64,000 nt of DNA, taken from assembly GCA_029202985.1 (NCBI GenBank), contig CP119316.1, positions 1,798,001 through 1,862,000 on the forward strand. Direction: 5' to 3'. Source of the DNA: Candidatus Andeanibacterium colombiense (GTDB lineage Bacteria; Pseudomonadota; Alphaproteobacteria; Sphingomonadales; Sphingomonadaceae). The notes under the pieces were generated by a model that saw only the letters and a list, made by a program, of their open reading frames with translations, did no database searches and was not told where the DNA came from. The translations under genes were made by a program, and so were the position numbers. This document shows positions 34,915 through 44,344 of the stretch, piece by piece (the stretch's first letter is position 1; every line of letters starts with the position of its first letter).

Positions 34915-35895
34915 TTATTTCGCGCGGATGATCGTGATCGGCCCGAAGCGGGTGACTTGCACCGGTAGCGATTCCGGCAGGCCGGCGAGGAACAGGTCGG
35001 GCCGCGCGACGTCGATCACCCCGGTGACGCGCAAGGATCCGGCCGCACCCGGCGCATAGATCCGCCCGCCGCGATAGAGCGAGAGGGTCTCGAGCACTTC
35101 TGACAGCGGGCGCGAGCGGAAGATCAGCCGGCCACGTTGCCACGCGGCGATGTCGCGCAGCGGGACCTGCCCCGCCGCCATCCGCCCGCCCGCCCAGTCG
35201 ACCCGCCCGCCCGGACGGATCGCCAGCGCGGCGCCGCCCGCCGCGCTCGCGGCGTTCACCGAACCCTGCGCCAGCATCAGCGTCGCCCCGGCGGCGGTGC
35301 GGCGGACGGTGAAGCGCGTGCCGGTCACCATGACCCGCGCGTCGCCCGCGCGCACCACGAACGGATGGGCGGGATCGTGCGCGACTTCGAACAATGCCTC
35401 GCCCTCGATCAACGTCGCCCCGCGGTGCCCGCCGTCCATCTCGAAATCGACCACCGAGGATCCGGTCAGCGTCACCCGGCTGCCGTCGTCCAGCGCGAAG
35501 CTTCGCCGCTCGCCCGGCGCGGTCGCGGCATCGGCGAACAGCCCGGCGACCGGATAGGGGCGATAGCTCCACACGGCGCCCAGGCACAATACCGCCGCCA
35601 GACCCGCAACGAACGCGGCCCGGCGCGCCGTCCCAGGCTTGGGCCGGCCGTGCGCACGCTCGAACTCCGCCGCGCTGCCGCCGAGGGCCCCGAGCATGAC
35701 CCAGGTCCGTTCCGCGCGCGTCCATGCGGCCTCGTTCGCCGCATCGTCCGCGCGCCACCGTGCATGCGCGGCGCGGTCATCCGCGCTCGCCCGACCGCCA
35801 TGGAGCCGCGCGAGCCACGCGCGCGCCTGCTGGTCGCGCAGGTCGGCGCCCATATCCTTCGGTCCGCTACCCGGTCCCATCGTGCTACTCGCCAT
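34915..35895 (-). CDS. FecR-family anti-sigma regulator E
   Basis: A protein of 326 residues with DUF4880 segment (ARAWLARLHGGRASADDRAA), transmembrane helix (AAFVAGLAAVLCLGAVWSY), FecR domain (ALDDGSRVTLTGSSVVDFEM; GEALFEVAHDPAHPFVVRAG; VMVTGTRFTVRR) and C-terminus ending FGPITIIRAK. The ATG at 35895 has a strong AGGAGG seven bases upstream and overlaps the sigma E stop by 11 bases. Confidence 0.92.
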   Translation of the reverse strand: MASSTMGPGSGPKDMGADLRDQQARAWLARLHGGRASADDRAAHARWRADDAANEAAWTRAERTWVMLGALGGSAAEFERAHGRPKPGTARRAAFVAGLAAVLCLGAVWSYRPYPVAGLFADAATAPGERRSFALDDGSRVTLTGSSVVDFEMDGGHRGATLIEGEALFEVAHDPAHPFVVRAGDARVMVTGTRFTVRRTAAGATLMLAQGSVNAASAAGGAALAIRPGGRVDWAGGRMAAGQVPLRDIAAWQRGRLIFRSRPLSEVLETLSLYRGGRIYAPGAAGSLRVTGVIDVARPDLFLAGLPESLPVQVTRFGPITIIRAK

Positions 35896-36361
35896 CGAGC
35901 ACCTCCTGGCACCGCGCCAGGGCCTGAGCGACATAGCGCCCCGCCATGCTTTCGGATACGCCCAGCCGCTTGCCGACCTCCTTCAGCGTCACACCATCCA
36001 GCCGGGTCCACAGCAGCGCCAGCCGCTGCTTCTCGGGCAGGCCGGCGACCGCTTCGCGCAGCGAGGCAAGGTCCGAGGCGCTTTCGGCGCAGCGATCGGG
36101 GCCCGGCGCGTCGCAGGGAACGGCGGCCTCGGCACCGGGCGCATGCCACTGGACCTCCTTCCGCCGGGCGCGCGAGCGATCGACGATCAGATTGCGGGCG
36201 ACCTGGAACAGATAGGAGCGGATATTGTGGACCGAGCCAGCACCGGCCTGCCCGATCCGCAGCAACGCCTCCTGCCGCAGATCCTCCGCATCGTCCGGAG
36301 AACCGACCCGGCGCCGCAGGAAATGGAACAGCTCGTCGCCATGACGCGCCGCCGCGGCCAT
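35885..36361 (-). CDS. FecI-family ECF sigma factor E
   Basis: A protein of 158 residues with region 2 (DDAEDLRQEALLRIGQAGAG; NIRSYLFQVARNLIVDRSRA) and region 4 (LPEKQRLALLWTRLDGVTLK, EVGKRLGVSESMAGRYVAQA). Start choice: an ATG at 36415 would lie only eight bases after the CGTT element, leaving no leader, while the ATG at 36361 has GGGGG nine bases upstream. The later start is preferred; if the earlier were used, 18 residues would be added and the message might be leaderless. Confidence 0.85.
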   Translation of the reverse strand: MAAAARHGDELFHFLRRRVGSPDDAEDLRQEALLRIGQAGAGSVHNIRSYLFQVARNLIVDRSRARRKEVQWHAPGAEAAVPCDAPGPDRCAESASDLASLREAVAGLPEKQRLALLWTRLDGVTLKEVGKRLGVSESMAGRYVAQALARCQEVLDGE

Positions 36362-36423
36362 CCGCTCGGCCCCCTGCGCCTCTTCGGCCGTCTCGTTCCC
36401 GGTCACCGACAGCATACAAGGGG

Positions 36424-36450
36424 AACGAGCGATGCCGCCGGATGTGACAA
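36424..36450 (-). promoter_or_regulatory. Shared CGTT-type promoter element upstream of sigma E
   Basis: Minus-strand TTGTCACA and CGCTCGTT at the 23-base spacing. CTCGTTCCC recurs inverted (GGGAACGAG) 20 bases downstream, giving a 9-base-arm repeat over 36392-36429. Confidence 0.65.
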
Positions 36451-36466
36451 ACGCGGGACAGCCGAC

Positions 36467-36500
36467 GAACAAAGGGCGGCCCGAGGACCGCCCTTTGTTC
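36467..36500 (-). terminator. Terminator after receptor F
   Basis: A perfect 13-base stem GAACAAAGGGCGG/CCGCCCTTTGTTC with an eight-base loop, 30 bases past the receptor F stop and just before the sigma E promoter. Confidence 0.75.
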
Positions 36501-36530
36501 GCGGGTTTCGGCGATGGCGTCAGAGGCGTC

Positions 36531-39323
36531 TCACCACTTCGCGCGGAGGCTGGCGGTGAAGCTGCGGGGTGTGCCGTACCAGTTGCCACGAGTGACGGCG
36601 GTGCCGGTGGATTGATAATAGATCTTGTCGAAGATGTTATCGAGGTTGAGCGCCAGCGACCACTTGTCGGACAAACGGTAATCGATCCGCCCCGAAACGA
36701 CCGCATAGGCGGGCACGACGAACGCATAATCCTCATAGCCATCCGGAAGACAGGGCTGAGCGCCGGTGATCGGGTTTGGCGCCACGGTGTCGTTCAGTCG
36801 GACGCAGGTCCTTCCCGAATTGAAACCCGAAGACTGCCCGTTCACCCCCAACGAAAGCCTCAAGCCCGACAGGAACCTCTCACGACCGGCCGCACCGAAA
36901 TCGTAGCTGGTCCACAGCTTGTAGAGATGCTTGGGGGCAATGGTGACGATCGGAGTGACGGGAGTATCAGCATCGATTCCGAAATAAGTCCCTTCGGCCC
37001 GGTTCTCATTATAGGTGTAGCTGCCGGAGAACTGCCAACCGCGAGCGATCTCGCCGCTCGCCTCCAGATCGATGCCCTTGCTGCGCAGCCTGCCGTCGGA
37101 GTTGGTGACGAAGCAGCAATAGACACCGGGAGCGACGGTGTAATAATTCGAATAATCCGGCGGATCGGGCATTGCGAAGCCCTTCTGCTTGATGTCGTAG
37201 GCTGCCAGCGACAGGTTGAGCTTGCCGCCGCGCGCCGCCCATTTCAGGCCGAGTTCCCAATTCGATCCGGTAACCGGATCGACCGGCTTGAGATTGGCAT
37301 CGACATCGAAGGACTGAGACCGGTAGATGTCCGTATAACCGACATAAGCGGTGAGTTGCTTGGTCAAATCGAAGGATACGTTGACGGGTGGCGGCCAACT
37401 GAAATCGTGCTCGCCATATTTCATCGCATCGCTGTCATAGACGTCGCCGATCTGCAGCCCTGCGCAGCTGTCGGTGGTGGTGGTGCAGAGGTATTCATCC
37501 TTGCGTGCATAGCGGTAGCGGGTCCAGCGCAGCCCCGTATCGAGATGCAGGCGGTCGAATGCCGTCAGGCGCAAATTGATATAAGCGCCGGTCTGCACGG
37601 TGCCGAATTCCGGATAATTTCCGTAGCGCAGCGGATTGCGGGGCTCGGTGTAAAGCGGGTCGGCCGGATCGAAGCCGAATACATTTATCGGCGGAAGCAA
37701 GCCATTGGGCGAACCGTAATAGAAAATCGGCCCACCCGGATAAGGCTGATAGGGCGCCGCTACGCTGCTTGAGATGAGCGTGTCATAATCTGCTGTCCCG
37801 CCGGCATCGCTTTTGACCCGGTTGACGCCGGCGGTGATCTCCTGCCGCTGGTCGAAAAGAGTGAACGCGCCGGCCAGCGTTGCCTCGGCGGAGAACTGCT
37901 TGCTCGCCACCCGTTGATAGAACCCGTTAAGCACCGGCCCCAGGAGATTGGTGGGATTGACCCCGCCCTGGCTGTAACCGATCTTCTGCATGACCGATTG
38001 GCTGGTCCGCGTCAGGTTAAGCTTGAACGTCCAGTCGTCGCCGATTTTCTGCTCGATGGACCCGAAGATGTCAGTCGTATCGAACGTCCAACGGTTCCAG
38101 TCGAAGCACAGGCAGGTCGAGCGCGGCAGTTTCAGATCGCCTCCGTCGAGGTAACGTGGCAGCCCGCCCTGCCAAGGCAGACTGTCCTGGCGGGTATAGT
38201 CGACACCCGCACTCACCAGCGTGGTCGGGGTAAGATCGAACTCGGCAATGCCGTAGATCAGCGTCTTGTTGCTCTTGGCGATGTCGTAGAAATAGTGGTT
38301 GTCCTGATAGGTGACCACCAATCTGCCGCGCAATCGGCCATCCAGTGCCAAAGGTGCGGTCGCATCGGCGACCAGGCGATAATTTTGCCAACTTCCGACC
38401 TGCGCCTCGATAGAAAACTCGTCGTGATCGAGCGGTTTCTTCCGCACCAGGTTCACTGTGCCGCCCGGATCCCCGTAACTGCCGAACTGGCCCGCCGCAC
38501 CGCGGAGCAACTCGACGTGATCGTAGATCGACATGTCGATCTGGGGATACATGCCCCAAACCGCAGCGGCCGACGTCTCCAACGGTGCGCCGCCATCGAC
38601 CTGCAAGCTGGTAACGGCGAAGCCACGCGAGTAGAATGTGGTCTCAAGATTGCTTCCGCCTTGCGCGAAGGAAATTCCCGGCAACTGCTTCATCGCCGTC
38701 GTGAAATCTGTGATGTTCTGTTGTTCCAGCCGCTCGTTCGTCAGTAGCGAGATCGACTGCGGCACATCCTTCAATGCCTGCGGCACCTTGCTCCCGATCG
38801 TCAGCGCGCCCGAGGTGAAGCTCCCCGTACCCTCGGTCGCCGTAATATCGCGCGAACCGTTGACCCCGTTCACGCCCGCATCCCGCCCGGCCCCGCCGAA
38901 GTACGGCGAGCCGGTAACGCCCTCAACGCTGACGACCGCGGTGACTTTCTCGCCGTCGGCGTTTCCCGCCGCGCTCACCGCGCGCAGGGTGATCACCCCG
39001 GGGCGGACGTATTGGAAGGTGTAGCCGGTGCCCGCCAGCGCGCGGCCAAGCGCCTGCTCCACCGTCATCCGGCCGATCACCGCCGGCGCCGAGGCGTTCG
39101 CCGGGCCATCGTCATTATACAGCACCTGCAGCCCGGCCTGCGCCGCGATCCGGGTGATCGCCTTGCCGAGCGGCTGGGCCGCGACATCGAATTCGTAGAT
39201 CTTCTGTTCCTGCGCCTGCGCCGCAGCCGGTGCGGCCACACCCGCCGCCAGCGCCAGCGTGCTGGCCGCGCTCAGCGCCAGCAGCCAGGTTCTGATGTTC
39301 GAATTGCCCTCACGATGAATCAT
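36531..39323 (-). CDS. TonB-dependent transducer receptor F
   Basis: A protein of 930 residues. The ATG at 39323 has GGGGG seven bases upstream; in-frame ATGs further up lie inside the promoter. STN domain (YEFDVAAQPLGKAITRIAAQ), EKVTAVV box, and a conserved block with VEGVTGSPYFGGAGRDAG and the variants SISLLTNERL. STCLCFDWNR, CTTTTDSC, GVYCCFVTNSD and a late C...C loop are present; the YQPYPGGPIF loop is the YYGSPNG type. It is transcribed divergently from sigma F/FecR F, with matched promoter elements on both strands. Confidence 0.95.
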   Translation of the reverse strand: MIHREGNSNIRTWLLALSAASTLALAAGVAAPAAAQAQEQKIYEFDVAAQPLGKAITRIAAQAGLQVLYNDDGPANASAPAVIGRMTVEQALGRALAGTGYTFQYVRPGVITLRAVSAAGNADGEKVTAVVSVEGVTGSPYFGGAGRDAGVNGVNGSRDITATEGTGSFTSGALTIGSKVPQALKDVPQSISLLTNERLEQQNITDFTTAMKQLPGISFAQGGSNLETTFYSRGFAVTSLQVDGGAPLETSAAAVWGMYPQIDMSIYDHVELLRGAAGQFGSYGDPGGTVNLVRKKPLDHDEFSIEAQVGSWQNYRLVADATAPLALDGRLRGRLVVTYQDNHYFYDIAKSNKTLIYGIAEFDLTPTTLVSAGVDYTRQDSLPWQGGLPRYLDGGDLKLPRSTCLCFDWNRWTFDTTDIFGSIEQKIGDDWTFKLNLTRTSQSVMQKIGYSQGGVNPTNLLGPVLNGFYQRVASKQFSAEATLAGAFTLFDQRQEITAGVNRVKSDAGGTADYDTLISSSVAAPYQPYPGGPIFYYGSPNGLLPPINVFGFDPADPLYTEPRNPLRYGNYPEFGTVQTGAYINLRLTAFDRLHLDTGLRWTRYRYARKDEYLCTTTTDSCAGLQIGDVYDSDAMKYGEHDFSWPPPVNVSFDLTKQLTAYVGYTDIYRSQSFDVDANLKPVDPVTGSNWELGLKWAARGGKLNLSLAAYDIKQKGFAMPDPPDYSNYYTVAPGVYCCFVTNSDGRLRSKGIDLEASGEIARGWQFSGSYTYNENRAEGTYFGIDADTPVTPIVTIAPKHLYKLWTSYDFGAAGRERFLSGLRLSLGVNGQSSGFNSGRTCVRLNDTVAPNPITGAQPCLPDGYEDYAFVVPAYAVVSGRIDYRLSDKWSLALNLDNIFDKIYYQSTGTAVTRGNWYGTPRSFTASLRAKW

Positions 39324-39376
39324 GGATTTCCCCCGCATATCGGATCCCAGCGGGAAACGCCCCCGCATATCCCGTC

Positions 39377-39404
39377 CGACAGCCGGACCGCCGGAATTCT
39401 CATC
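39377..39404 (-). promoter_or_regulatory. Cassette F promoter copy facing receptor F
   Basis: Minus-strand GATGAGAATTC-N12-TGTCG. The same two boxes at the same distance face sigma F on the other strand at 39470-39497. Confidence 0.7.
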
Positions 39405-39469
39405 CGGCGGCGTCATTTTTTTGACCAATTCCTCGATTTGGGCCGACGCCGCGATTTTTTTCGCGTGGC

Positions 39470-39497
39470 GATGAGAATTCGGCTTGCCCGATTGTCG
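39470..39497 (+). promoter_or_regulatory. Cassette F promoter copy facing sigma F
   Basis: Plus-strand GATGAGAATTC-N12-TGTCG, 23 bases start to start, ending 23 bases before the sigma F start. It mirrors the receptor F copy. Confidence 0.7.
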
Positions 39498-39520
39498 ATC
39501 ACGATAGGAGATCGCGGATC

Positions 39521-40156
39521 GTGAAGCAGAAGCCCTCCACCACCGTGGTGAAACTGGACACGCAGGCCAAGGCCGGGCGCGGCCGGGAAGGCGCGCCCGC
39601 GCATGGCGGCGGGGCGGGGGGCGAGAGCCTCGGCCAGGTCTATGTCCGCCGCTACGGCGCGATGCGGGATTTCATCCGCCGCCGGGTCGGCAGCGCGGAA
39701 GTGGCCGAGGAGCTGATTCAGGACGCATGGGTCGCGATCGCCCCGCGCGCGGAGGATCCGGCGATCGAGAACCCGGAAGCGTGGCTGCAGCGGGTGGTCG
39801 TCAACCTCACGCTCAACTGGCTCAAGACCAACCAGTTTCGTTCGCATTTCGTGGTCGAGGAAGAGCGCGGCGGCGAGAGCGGCGCGGCGGACGCGGGGCT
39901 CGCGGCCTATCCCGACGACCGCCCGAATGCCGAGCGGGTACTGCATTATCGCCAGGGGCTCGACCGGCTGATGCTTCTGATCGACGATCTGCCCCCGGGG
40001 CGCCGCGCGGCGTTCCTGCTGTGCCGCGGAGAGGGGCTGTCGCTCGGCGAGGCGGCGGCGAGATTGCAGATCAGCATCAAGACAGTGAGCGGGCAGGTTT
40101 CCGCGGCCGTACGGTCGCTGCGGGAAGAGCTGATCGCGGCAGGACTATGGCCATGA
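39521..40156 (+). CDS. FecI-family ECF sigma factor F
   Basis: A protein of 211 residues starting at a GTG with AGGAGA upstream. Region 2: AEVAEELIQDAWVAIAPRAE and AWLQRVVVNLTLNWLKTNQF. Region 4: LPPGRRAAFLLCRGEGLSLG, EAAARLQISIKTVSGQVSAA. It ends in GLWP. Its N-terminal ESLGQVYVRRYGAMR is close to the ESLGQAYVRCYREMW of sigma G, so F and G are sister cassettes. The stop overlaps the FecR F ATG as ATGA. Confidence 0.93.
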   Translation: MKQKPSTTVVKLDTQAKAGRGREGAPAHGGGAGGESLGQVYVRRYGAMRDFIRRRVGSAEVAEELIQDAWVAIAPRAEDPAIENPEAWLQRVVVNLTLNWLKTNQFRSHFVVEEERGGESGAADAGLAAYPDDRPNAERVLHYRQGLDRLMLLIDDLPPGRRAAFLLCRGEGLSLGEAAARLQISIKTVSGQVSAAVRSLREELIAAGLWP

Positions 40157-41190
40157 CAAAACAGAACAAACTGGAGGATTTCCCCGAGCTGCCGGGCGAC
40201 TGGCAGCTCGGGGTGGAGCAATATGCGCCCGGCCCCGACCAGGTCGAGCAGGCGATGGAGTGGCTGCTGCGGCTGCGCGAGGACGGCCAGGTGAGCTCGC
40301 CCGCGTTCGAGCAGTGGCAGGGCGAGCATCCGGCGAACGCCTTCGCGGCGGCCGAGGCACGCGTGCTCTATGGGGCGGTCGCCGGGCCGGCGAAGCGCGC
40401 GGCGCGCCATTACCACCGCCCGCGGATCATCGGCCTGCGCCCGCGCGGATGGATGCGCCGCGCCTTCACCTGGCAGCGCGCCGGGTTGATGGCTGCGGCC
40501 TGCCTCGCGCTGGTGCTGGCGATCCCTGCGGCTCATACCCTGCGCGACTGGGGTGCGGACGCGGTCACCCAGACCGGCGGCAGCAGGATCGTCAGGCTGG
40601 CCGACGGTTCGCGGATCACCCTCAACACCGACACCGCGCTGGATTTCGAGATCGCCGGCCGCGACGGCAAAGGCGCCCGGCACGCGGTGCTGCGCCACGG
40701 CGAGGCCTTCTTCGAGATCGCGCACGATCCCGCGCGCCCGTTCACCGTCGCGGCGGGCGATGCGCGGGTGACCGTGCTCGGCACGAAATTCAACATCCGC
40801 ATGGACGACGCGCAGGTGCTGGTATCGCTCACCCAAGGCCGGGTGCGGGCACTGTCGGCGGCGCATCCGGAACATCCTGTGGTGCTCGAACCGGGGCAGC
40901 AGGCGCTCGTGGACTCAGGGCAAGTGCAGCGGCAGGAGTTCGATCCGTTCGAAGTGACCGCTTGGCGCAGCGGCCAGATCGTCGCCTACAAGACCCCGCT
41001 GCGCACAGTGGTAACCGAACTCAACCGCTATCGCTCGCACGCGATCTACATCGTCAACGGCGCGCTGGTGAACAGCCGGGTGACCGGCGTATTCCGGGCC
41101 GACCGCAGCGAGGACGTGATCCGTACGCTCGAGCGGACGCTGGGGCTGGAGAGCGTGACCCTGCCGACCGGGCAGGTGCTGCTGTATTGA
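40153..41190 (+). CDS. FecR-family anti-sigma regulator F
   Basis: A protein of 345 residues: DUF4880 segment (AMEWLLRLREDGQVSSPAFE), transmembrane helix (LMAAACLALVLAIPAAH), FecR domain (RLADGSRITLNTDTALDFEI; GEAFFEIAHDPARPFTVAAG; VTVLGTKFNIRMD) and a C-terminal STN-like region (LNRYRSHAIYIVNGALVNSR) ending LPTGQVLLY. The ATG at 40153 (ATGA overlap) was chosen over one two codons earlier because AGGA is then eight bases away. Confidence 0.92.
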   Translation: MTKQNKLEDFPELPGDWQLGVEQYAPGPDQVEQAMEWLLRLREDGQVSSPAFEQWQGEHPANAFAAAEARVLYGAVAGPAKRAARHYHRPRIIGLRPRGWMRRAFTWQRAGLMAAACLALVLAIPAAHTLRDWGADAVTQTGGSRIVRLADGSRITLNTDTALDFEIAGRDGKGARHAVLRHGEAFFEIAHDPARPFTVAAGDARVTVLGTKFNIRMDDAQVLVSLTQGRVRALSAAHPEHPVVLEPGQQALVDSGQVQRQEFDPFEVTAWRSGQIVAYKTPLRTVVTELNRYRSHAIYIVNGALVNSRVTGVFRADRSEDVIRTLERTLGLESVTLPTGQVLLY

Positions 41191-41203
41191 GAGGTGTAAC
41201 GAA

Positions 41204-41229
41204 AAGGGGCGGCTGTGCGGCCGCCCCTT
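41204..41229. terminator. Bidirectional terminator between FecR F and receptor G
   Basis: A perfect 10-base stem AAGGGGCGGC/GCCGCCCCTT with a six-base loop between convergent genes, flanked by A and T tracts on either side. Confidence 0.75.
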
Positions 41230-41253
41230 CGTTTCCGTTACCGGCACTCCGGC

Positions 41254-44112
41254 TTACCACTTGGCGCGGAGCGTGGCGGTGTAGCTGCGCGGGGCGCCGT
41301 ACCAGTTGCCGTTGGTCGGAGCGCTGCCGACCGTCTGATAGTAGGTCTTGTCGAAAATGTTCTCGATATTGACAGCAAGTGACCAGATTTTGGAGATACG
41401 GTAGTCGATCCTGCCAGAGACCACGGCGTAGGCGGGAACCGTGAAGCTGTAGCGATAACTTCCGGGGACGTTCTCGCCGTCCACGACCTTGCTGGGACAG
41501 CTCGCCACGCCCGTCGTCGCATTGGTGACTATGAAATCCTCCTTGCATACAGTGCCTTGGCGATAGGCAGAAGACTGTCCGTTGACGCCACCAGAGAGGG
41601 TCAGGCCTGATAGTGCGCCCCCATGAATAGCAACGCCGAAATCATAACTTATCCAGAGCTTGTAGAGATGCTTGGGCTGAATTGAGACCAGAGGCTCGCC
41701 TTCGCTTGAATCGAAATAACTGCCAGCCTGCTCGTTCTCATTATAGGTATAATTTGCGGAAACCTGCCATCCAGGCAAAATTTCCCCTGTAATATCGATA
41801 TCGAATCCCTTGCTTTTCAGCGTGTGGTTAGGGTCCGATTTATAGCAACAGGAGTGGACGGGATCGACCGTCCCGAAATCGGGATAATGCACGCCATTGC
41901 TGGCAACGAAATCGCCCGTATCGTTGTCGGTATAACCATCGGCTGTCGCGAATCCCTTTTGCTTGATCCGATACGCAGACAGAGAAACATTCAGCCGTCC
42001 ATTGCGTGCGGCCCATTTAAGTCCGGCCTCCCAATTGGAACCGGTGATGGGAGCGATGGGCGCCTCGTCAATGTTGAGATAGGTGGATTGGCTGACATAG
42101 ATATCGGTATAACCAACATAGGCCGAAAGCTGCTTCGTAACATCGAAAGACAGATTCAATGGCGGCGGCCAGCTGAAATCGTCGTCTCGATAGGAAGATC
42201 CGTCCGTGAAGCTGACATCGCCGATATTCTGGCAGGAACCGCCCGCGCTGGTACAAAGGAACTGCGAAACATAGTTGTATTGATACCGGCCCCAACGCAG
42301 GCCGGTAAGCAAGTGCAGCCGGTCGAATGCGGTCAGCTTCAGACTCACATAAGCCCCTGACTGGACTGTTCCGTAAGACGGGTAGTAATTGCTCGCCACG
42401 GAGTTGCGCGGCTCGGTGTAGTTCGGATCGCTTTGATTGAAGTCGAACACATCAATCGGCGGACTAGCGACGCCGGCCTGGCAGATGCTGGCGTTAGTGC
42501 AAAAAAGCGGACCGCCTGGGTAGGGCTGATAGGGGTTCGCCGCAGTACCGGTTATAAGCGATGAGTAGCCAGTCAAGCCGCCTGCGTCGCTGCTAACTCG
42601 ATTGGCCCCAAACGTGATCTCTTGCCGTTGGCCAAACAGCTCGAATGCGCCGCTCAAAGTCCCTTCGGCGGAGAATTGTTTGCTGGCGTAATCAGCATAA
42701 TTTCCAAGAAGTCTGGGCCCGGCACCCGTCGATGGATTGACCGCGCCGCTGCTGTAGCCGATTTTTCTGGTACTCTGTTGCCGGTTCCAAGTGAGGTTGA
42801 GCTTGGCGGTCCAATCGTCGCCGAGCGTCTGTTCCGCGCCGCCGAAGATTTCGGTCGTGTCGAAACGCCAGTGATTCCAGTCGAAGCACAGGCAGGTCGA
42901 GCGCGGCAATTCGAGATCGGCGCCGGTTTGATAGCGCGGCAGTCCGCCGGACCAGGGCAGACTATTTTGCTTTGTATAGTTCACACCGGCGGTGATGAGG
43001 GTAGTCGGCGAGGCATCGAGTTCGGCAACACCGTAAATCAGGGTTTTGTTGTCATTTGCGGTGTCGTAGAAATAGTGATTGTCCTGATAGGTCATCACCA
43101 GTCGTCCGCGCAGCTTTCCACCGAACGCGAGGGGGGACGTGGCATCGGCAACGATGCGGTAGTTCTGCCAGCTGCCCGCTTGCGCCTCGATCGAAACCTG
43201 CGAATGATCGAGCGGTTTCTTGCGTACCAGGTTAACGGTGCCGGAAGGATCGCCATAGCCGTTGAACAGGCCGGCCGCGCCGCGAAGCAGCTCGACATGA
43301 TCATAAATGGACATGTCGATCTGGGGGAAATATCCCACCCCGTCGCTGCCTGCGAATGAGGTGGTGAGCGGCGCACCGCCATCGACCTGGATGCTGGTGA
43401 TCGCAAAGCCGCGTGAGTAGAAGGTGTTTTCAAGGCTGGTCGCGCCTTGCGCAAGGGTCACCCCTGGCAACTGCCGCATCGCACCGGTGAAGTCTGTCAC
43501 ATTCTGCTGCTCCAGCCGCTCACTCGTCAGCACCGAGATCGATTGCGGCACGTCCTTCAGCGCCTGCGGAACTTTCGAACCGATCGTCAGCGCGCCTGAT
43601 GTAAAGCTCCCCGTCCCCTCGGTCGCGGTAATGTCCCGCGAGCCGTTGGTGCCGTTCACCCCCGCATCGCGCCCGGCGCCGCCGAAATAAGGCGAGCCCT
43701 GCACGCCCTCAACGCTGACCACTCCGGTGACCTGTTCCCCGTCGTTTCCCGCCGGCGCCTTGACCAGCGTGATCACGCCCGGCTGCGAATAGCGGTAGCT
43801 GTAGCCGCTGCCGGCGAGCAGGCGGGCGAGCCCTTCGTCCACCGTCAGCCGGCCCTTCAGCGCTGGCGCCTCGAGGTCGCGGCTGCCGTCCCCCGAATAG
43901 AGCACCTGGACATTGGCGCGGCTCGCGACCTGGTTGATCGAGCGCGACAGCGCCTGTGCCGGAATATCGAATTCGTAGGTCGCCGCCTGCGTCTCCGCCT
44001 GCGCGGCACTCGCGGTGCCGAGCAGCGGCACGGCGAGTGCCGCGAGCGCAGTCATCGCGAGCAGCCGCGCGCGGCCCGAAAGGGCACCGGAATTCCTGGT
44101 CGTCAAAGCCAT
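41254..44112 (-). CDS. TonB-dependent transducer receptor G
   Basis: A protein of 952 residues, the longest here. The second of two adjacent ATGs (44112) has the better distance to AAGGGGG. STN domain (YEFDIPAQALSRSINQVASR), EQVTGVV box, and conserved block with AGRDAGVNGTNG. All cysteine motifs are present: CLCFDWN, FCTNASIC, CTSAGGSC, HSCCYKSDPN, and C...C near the end. Its late region (DNDTGDFVASNGVHYPDFGT) is very close to receptor H (DDDTGEFVASDGKRFPNFGS), although their cassettes differ in type. It is divergent from sigma G. Confidence 0.95.
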   Translation of the reverse strand: MALTTRNSGALSGRARLLAMTALAALAVPLLGTASAAQAETQAATYEFDIPAQALSRSINQVASRANVQVLYSGDGSRDLEAPALKGRLTVDEGLARLLAGSGYSYRYSQPGVITLVKAPAGNDGEQVTGVVSVEGVQGSPYFGGAGRDAGVNGTNGSRDITATEGTGSFTSGALTIGSKVPQALKDVPQSISVLTSERLEQQNVTDFTGAMRQLPGVTLAQGATSLENTFYSRGFAITSIQVDGGAPLTTSFAGSDGVGYFPQIDMSIYDHVELLRGAAGLFNGYGDPSGTVNLVRKKPLDHSQVSIEAQAGSWQNYRIVADATSPLAFGGKLRGRLVMTYQDNHYFYDTANDNKTLIYGVAELDASPTTLITAGVNYTKQNSLPWSGGLPRYQTGADLELPRSTCLCFDWNHWRFDTTEIFGGAEQTLGDDWTAKLNLTWNRQQSTRKIGYSSGAVNPSTGAGPRLLGNYADYASKQFSAEGTLSGAFELFGQRQEITFGANRVSSDAGGLTGYSSLITGTAANPYQPYPGGPLFCTNASICQAGVASPPIDVFDFNQSDPNYTEPRNSVASNYYPSYGTVQSGAYVSLKLTAFDRLHLLTGLRWGRYQYNYVSQFLCTSAGGSCQNIGDVSFTDGSSYRDDDFSWPPPLNLSFDVTKQLSAYVGYTDIYVSQSTYLNIDEAPIAPITGSNWEAGLKWAARNGRLNVSLSAYRIKQKGFATADGYTDNDTGDFVASNGVHYPDFGTVDPVHSCCYKSDPNHTLKSKGFDIDITGEILPGWQVSANYTYNENEQAGSYFDSSEGEPLVSIQPKHLYKLWISYDFGVAIHGGALSGLTLSGGVNGQSSAYRQGTVCKEDFIVTNATTGVASCPSKVVDGENVPGSYRYSFTVPAYAVVSGRIDYRISKIWSLAVNIENIFDKTYYQTVGSAPTNGNWYGAPRSYTATLRAKW

Positions 44113-44170
44113 CATAACCCCCTTGTGGTCGATCCCTGAACGGGGCGCTTCCCAAGCGCCCTCGTTCCAG

Positions 44171-44200
44171 TACGACCCCGGCGGCCCGCGGAAGTCCTAG
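44171..44200 (-). promoter_or_regulatory. Cassette G promoter copy facing receptor G
   Basis: Minus-strand CTAGGACTTC-N14-GTCGTA. The identical pair of boxes faces sigma G on the plus strand at 44267-44296. Confidence 0.7.
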
Positions 44201-44266
44201 CTTTGCATCCGATTTTTTCGCAATTGCAGCAAATTCTCGTCGTGGCCGATTTTTTTGCCTGCCTGA

Positions 44267-44296
44267 CTAGGACTTCGGCGGTGACGCGGAGTCGTA
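44267..44296 (+). promoter_or_regulatory. Cassette G promoter copy facing sigma G
   Basis: Plus-strand CTAGGACTTC-N14-GTCGTA, mirroring the receptor G copy; 23 bases from the -35 start to the base before GTCG, as in the other cassettes of this type. Confidence 0.7.
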
Positions 44297-44344
44297 TATC
44301 CATGCAGGGGCAGCTTGCAGGGCCAATCCAAAGAGAACGGGCAG

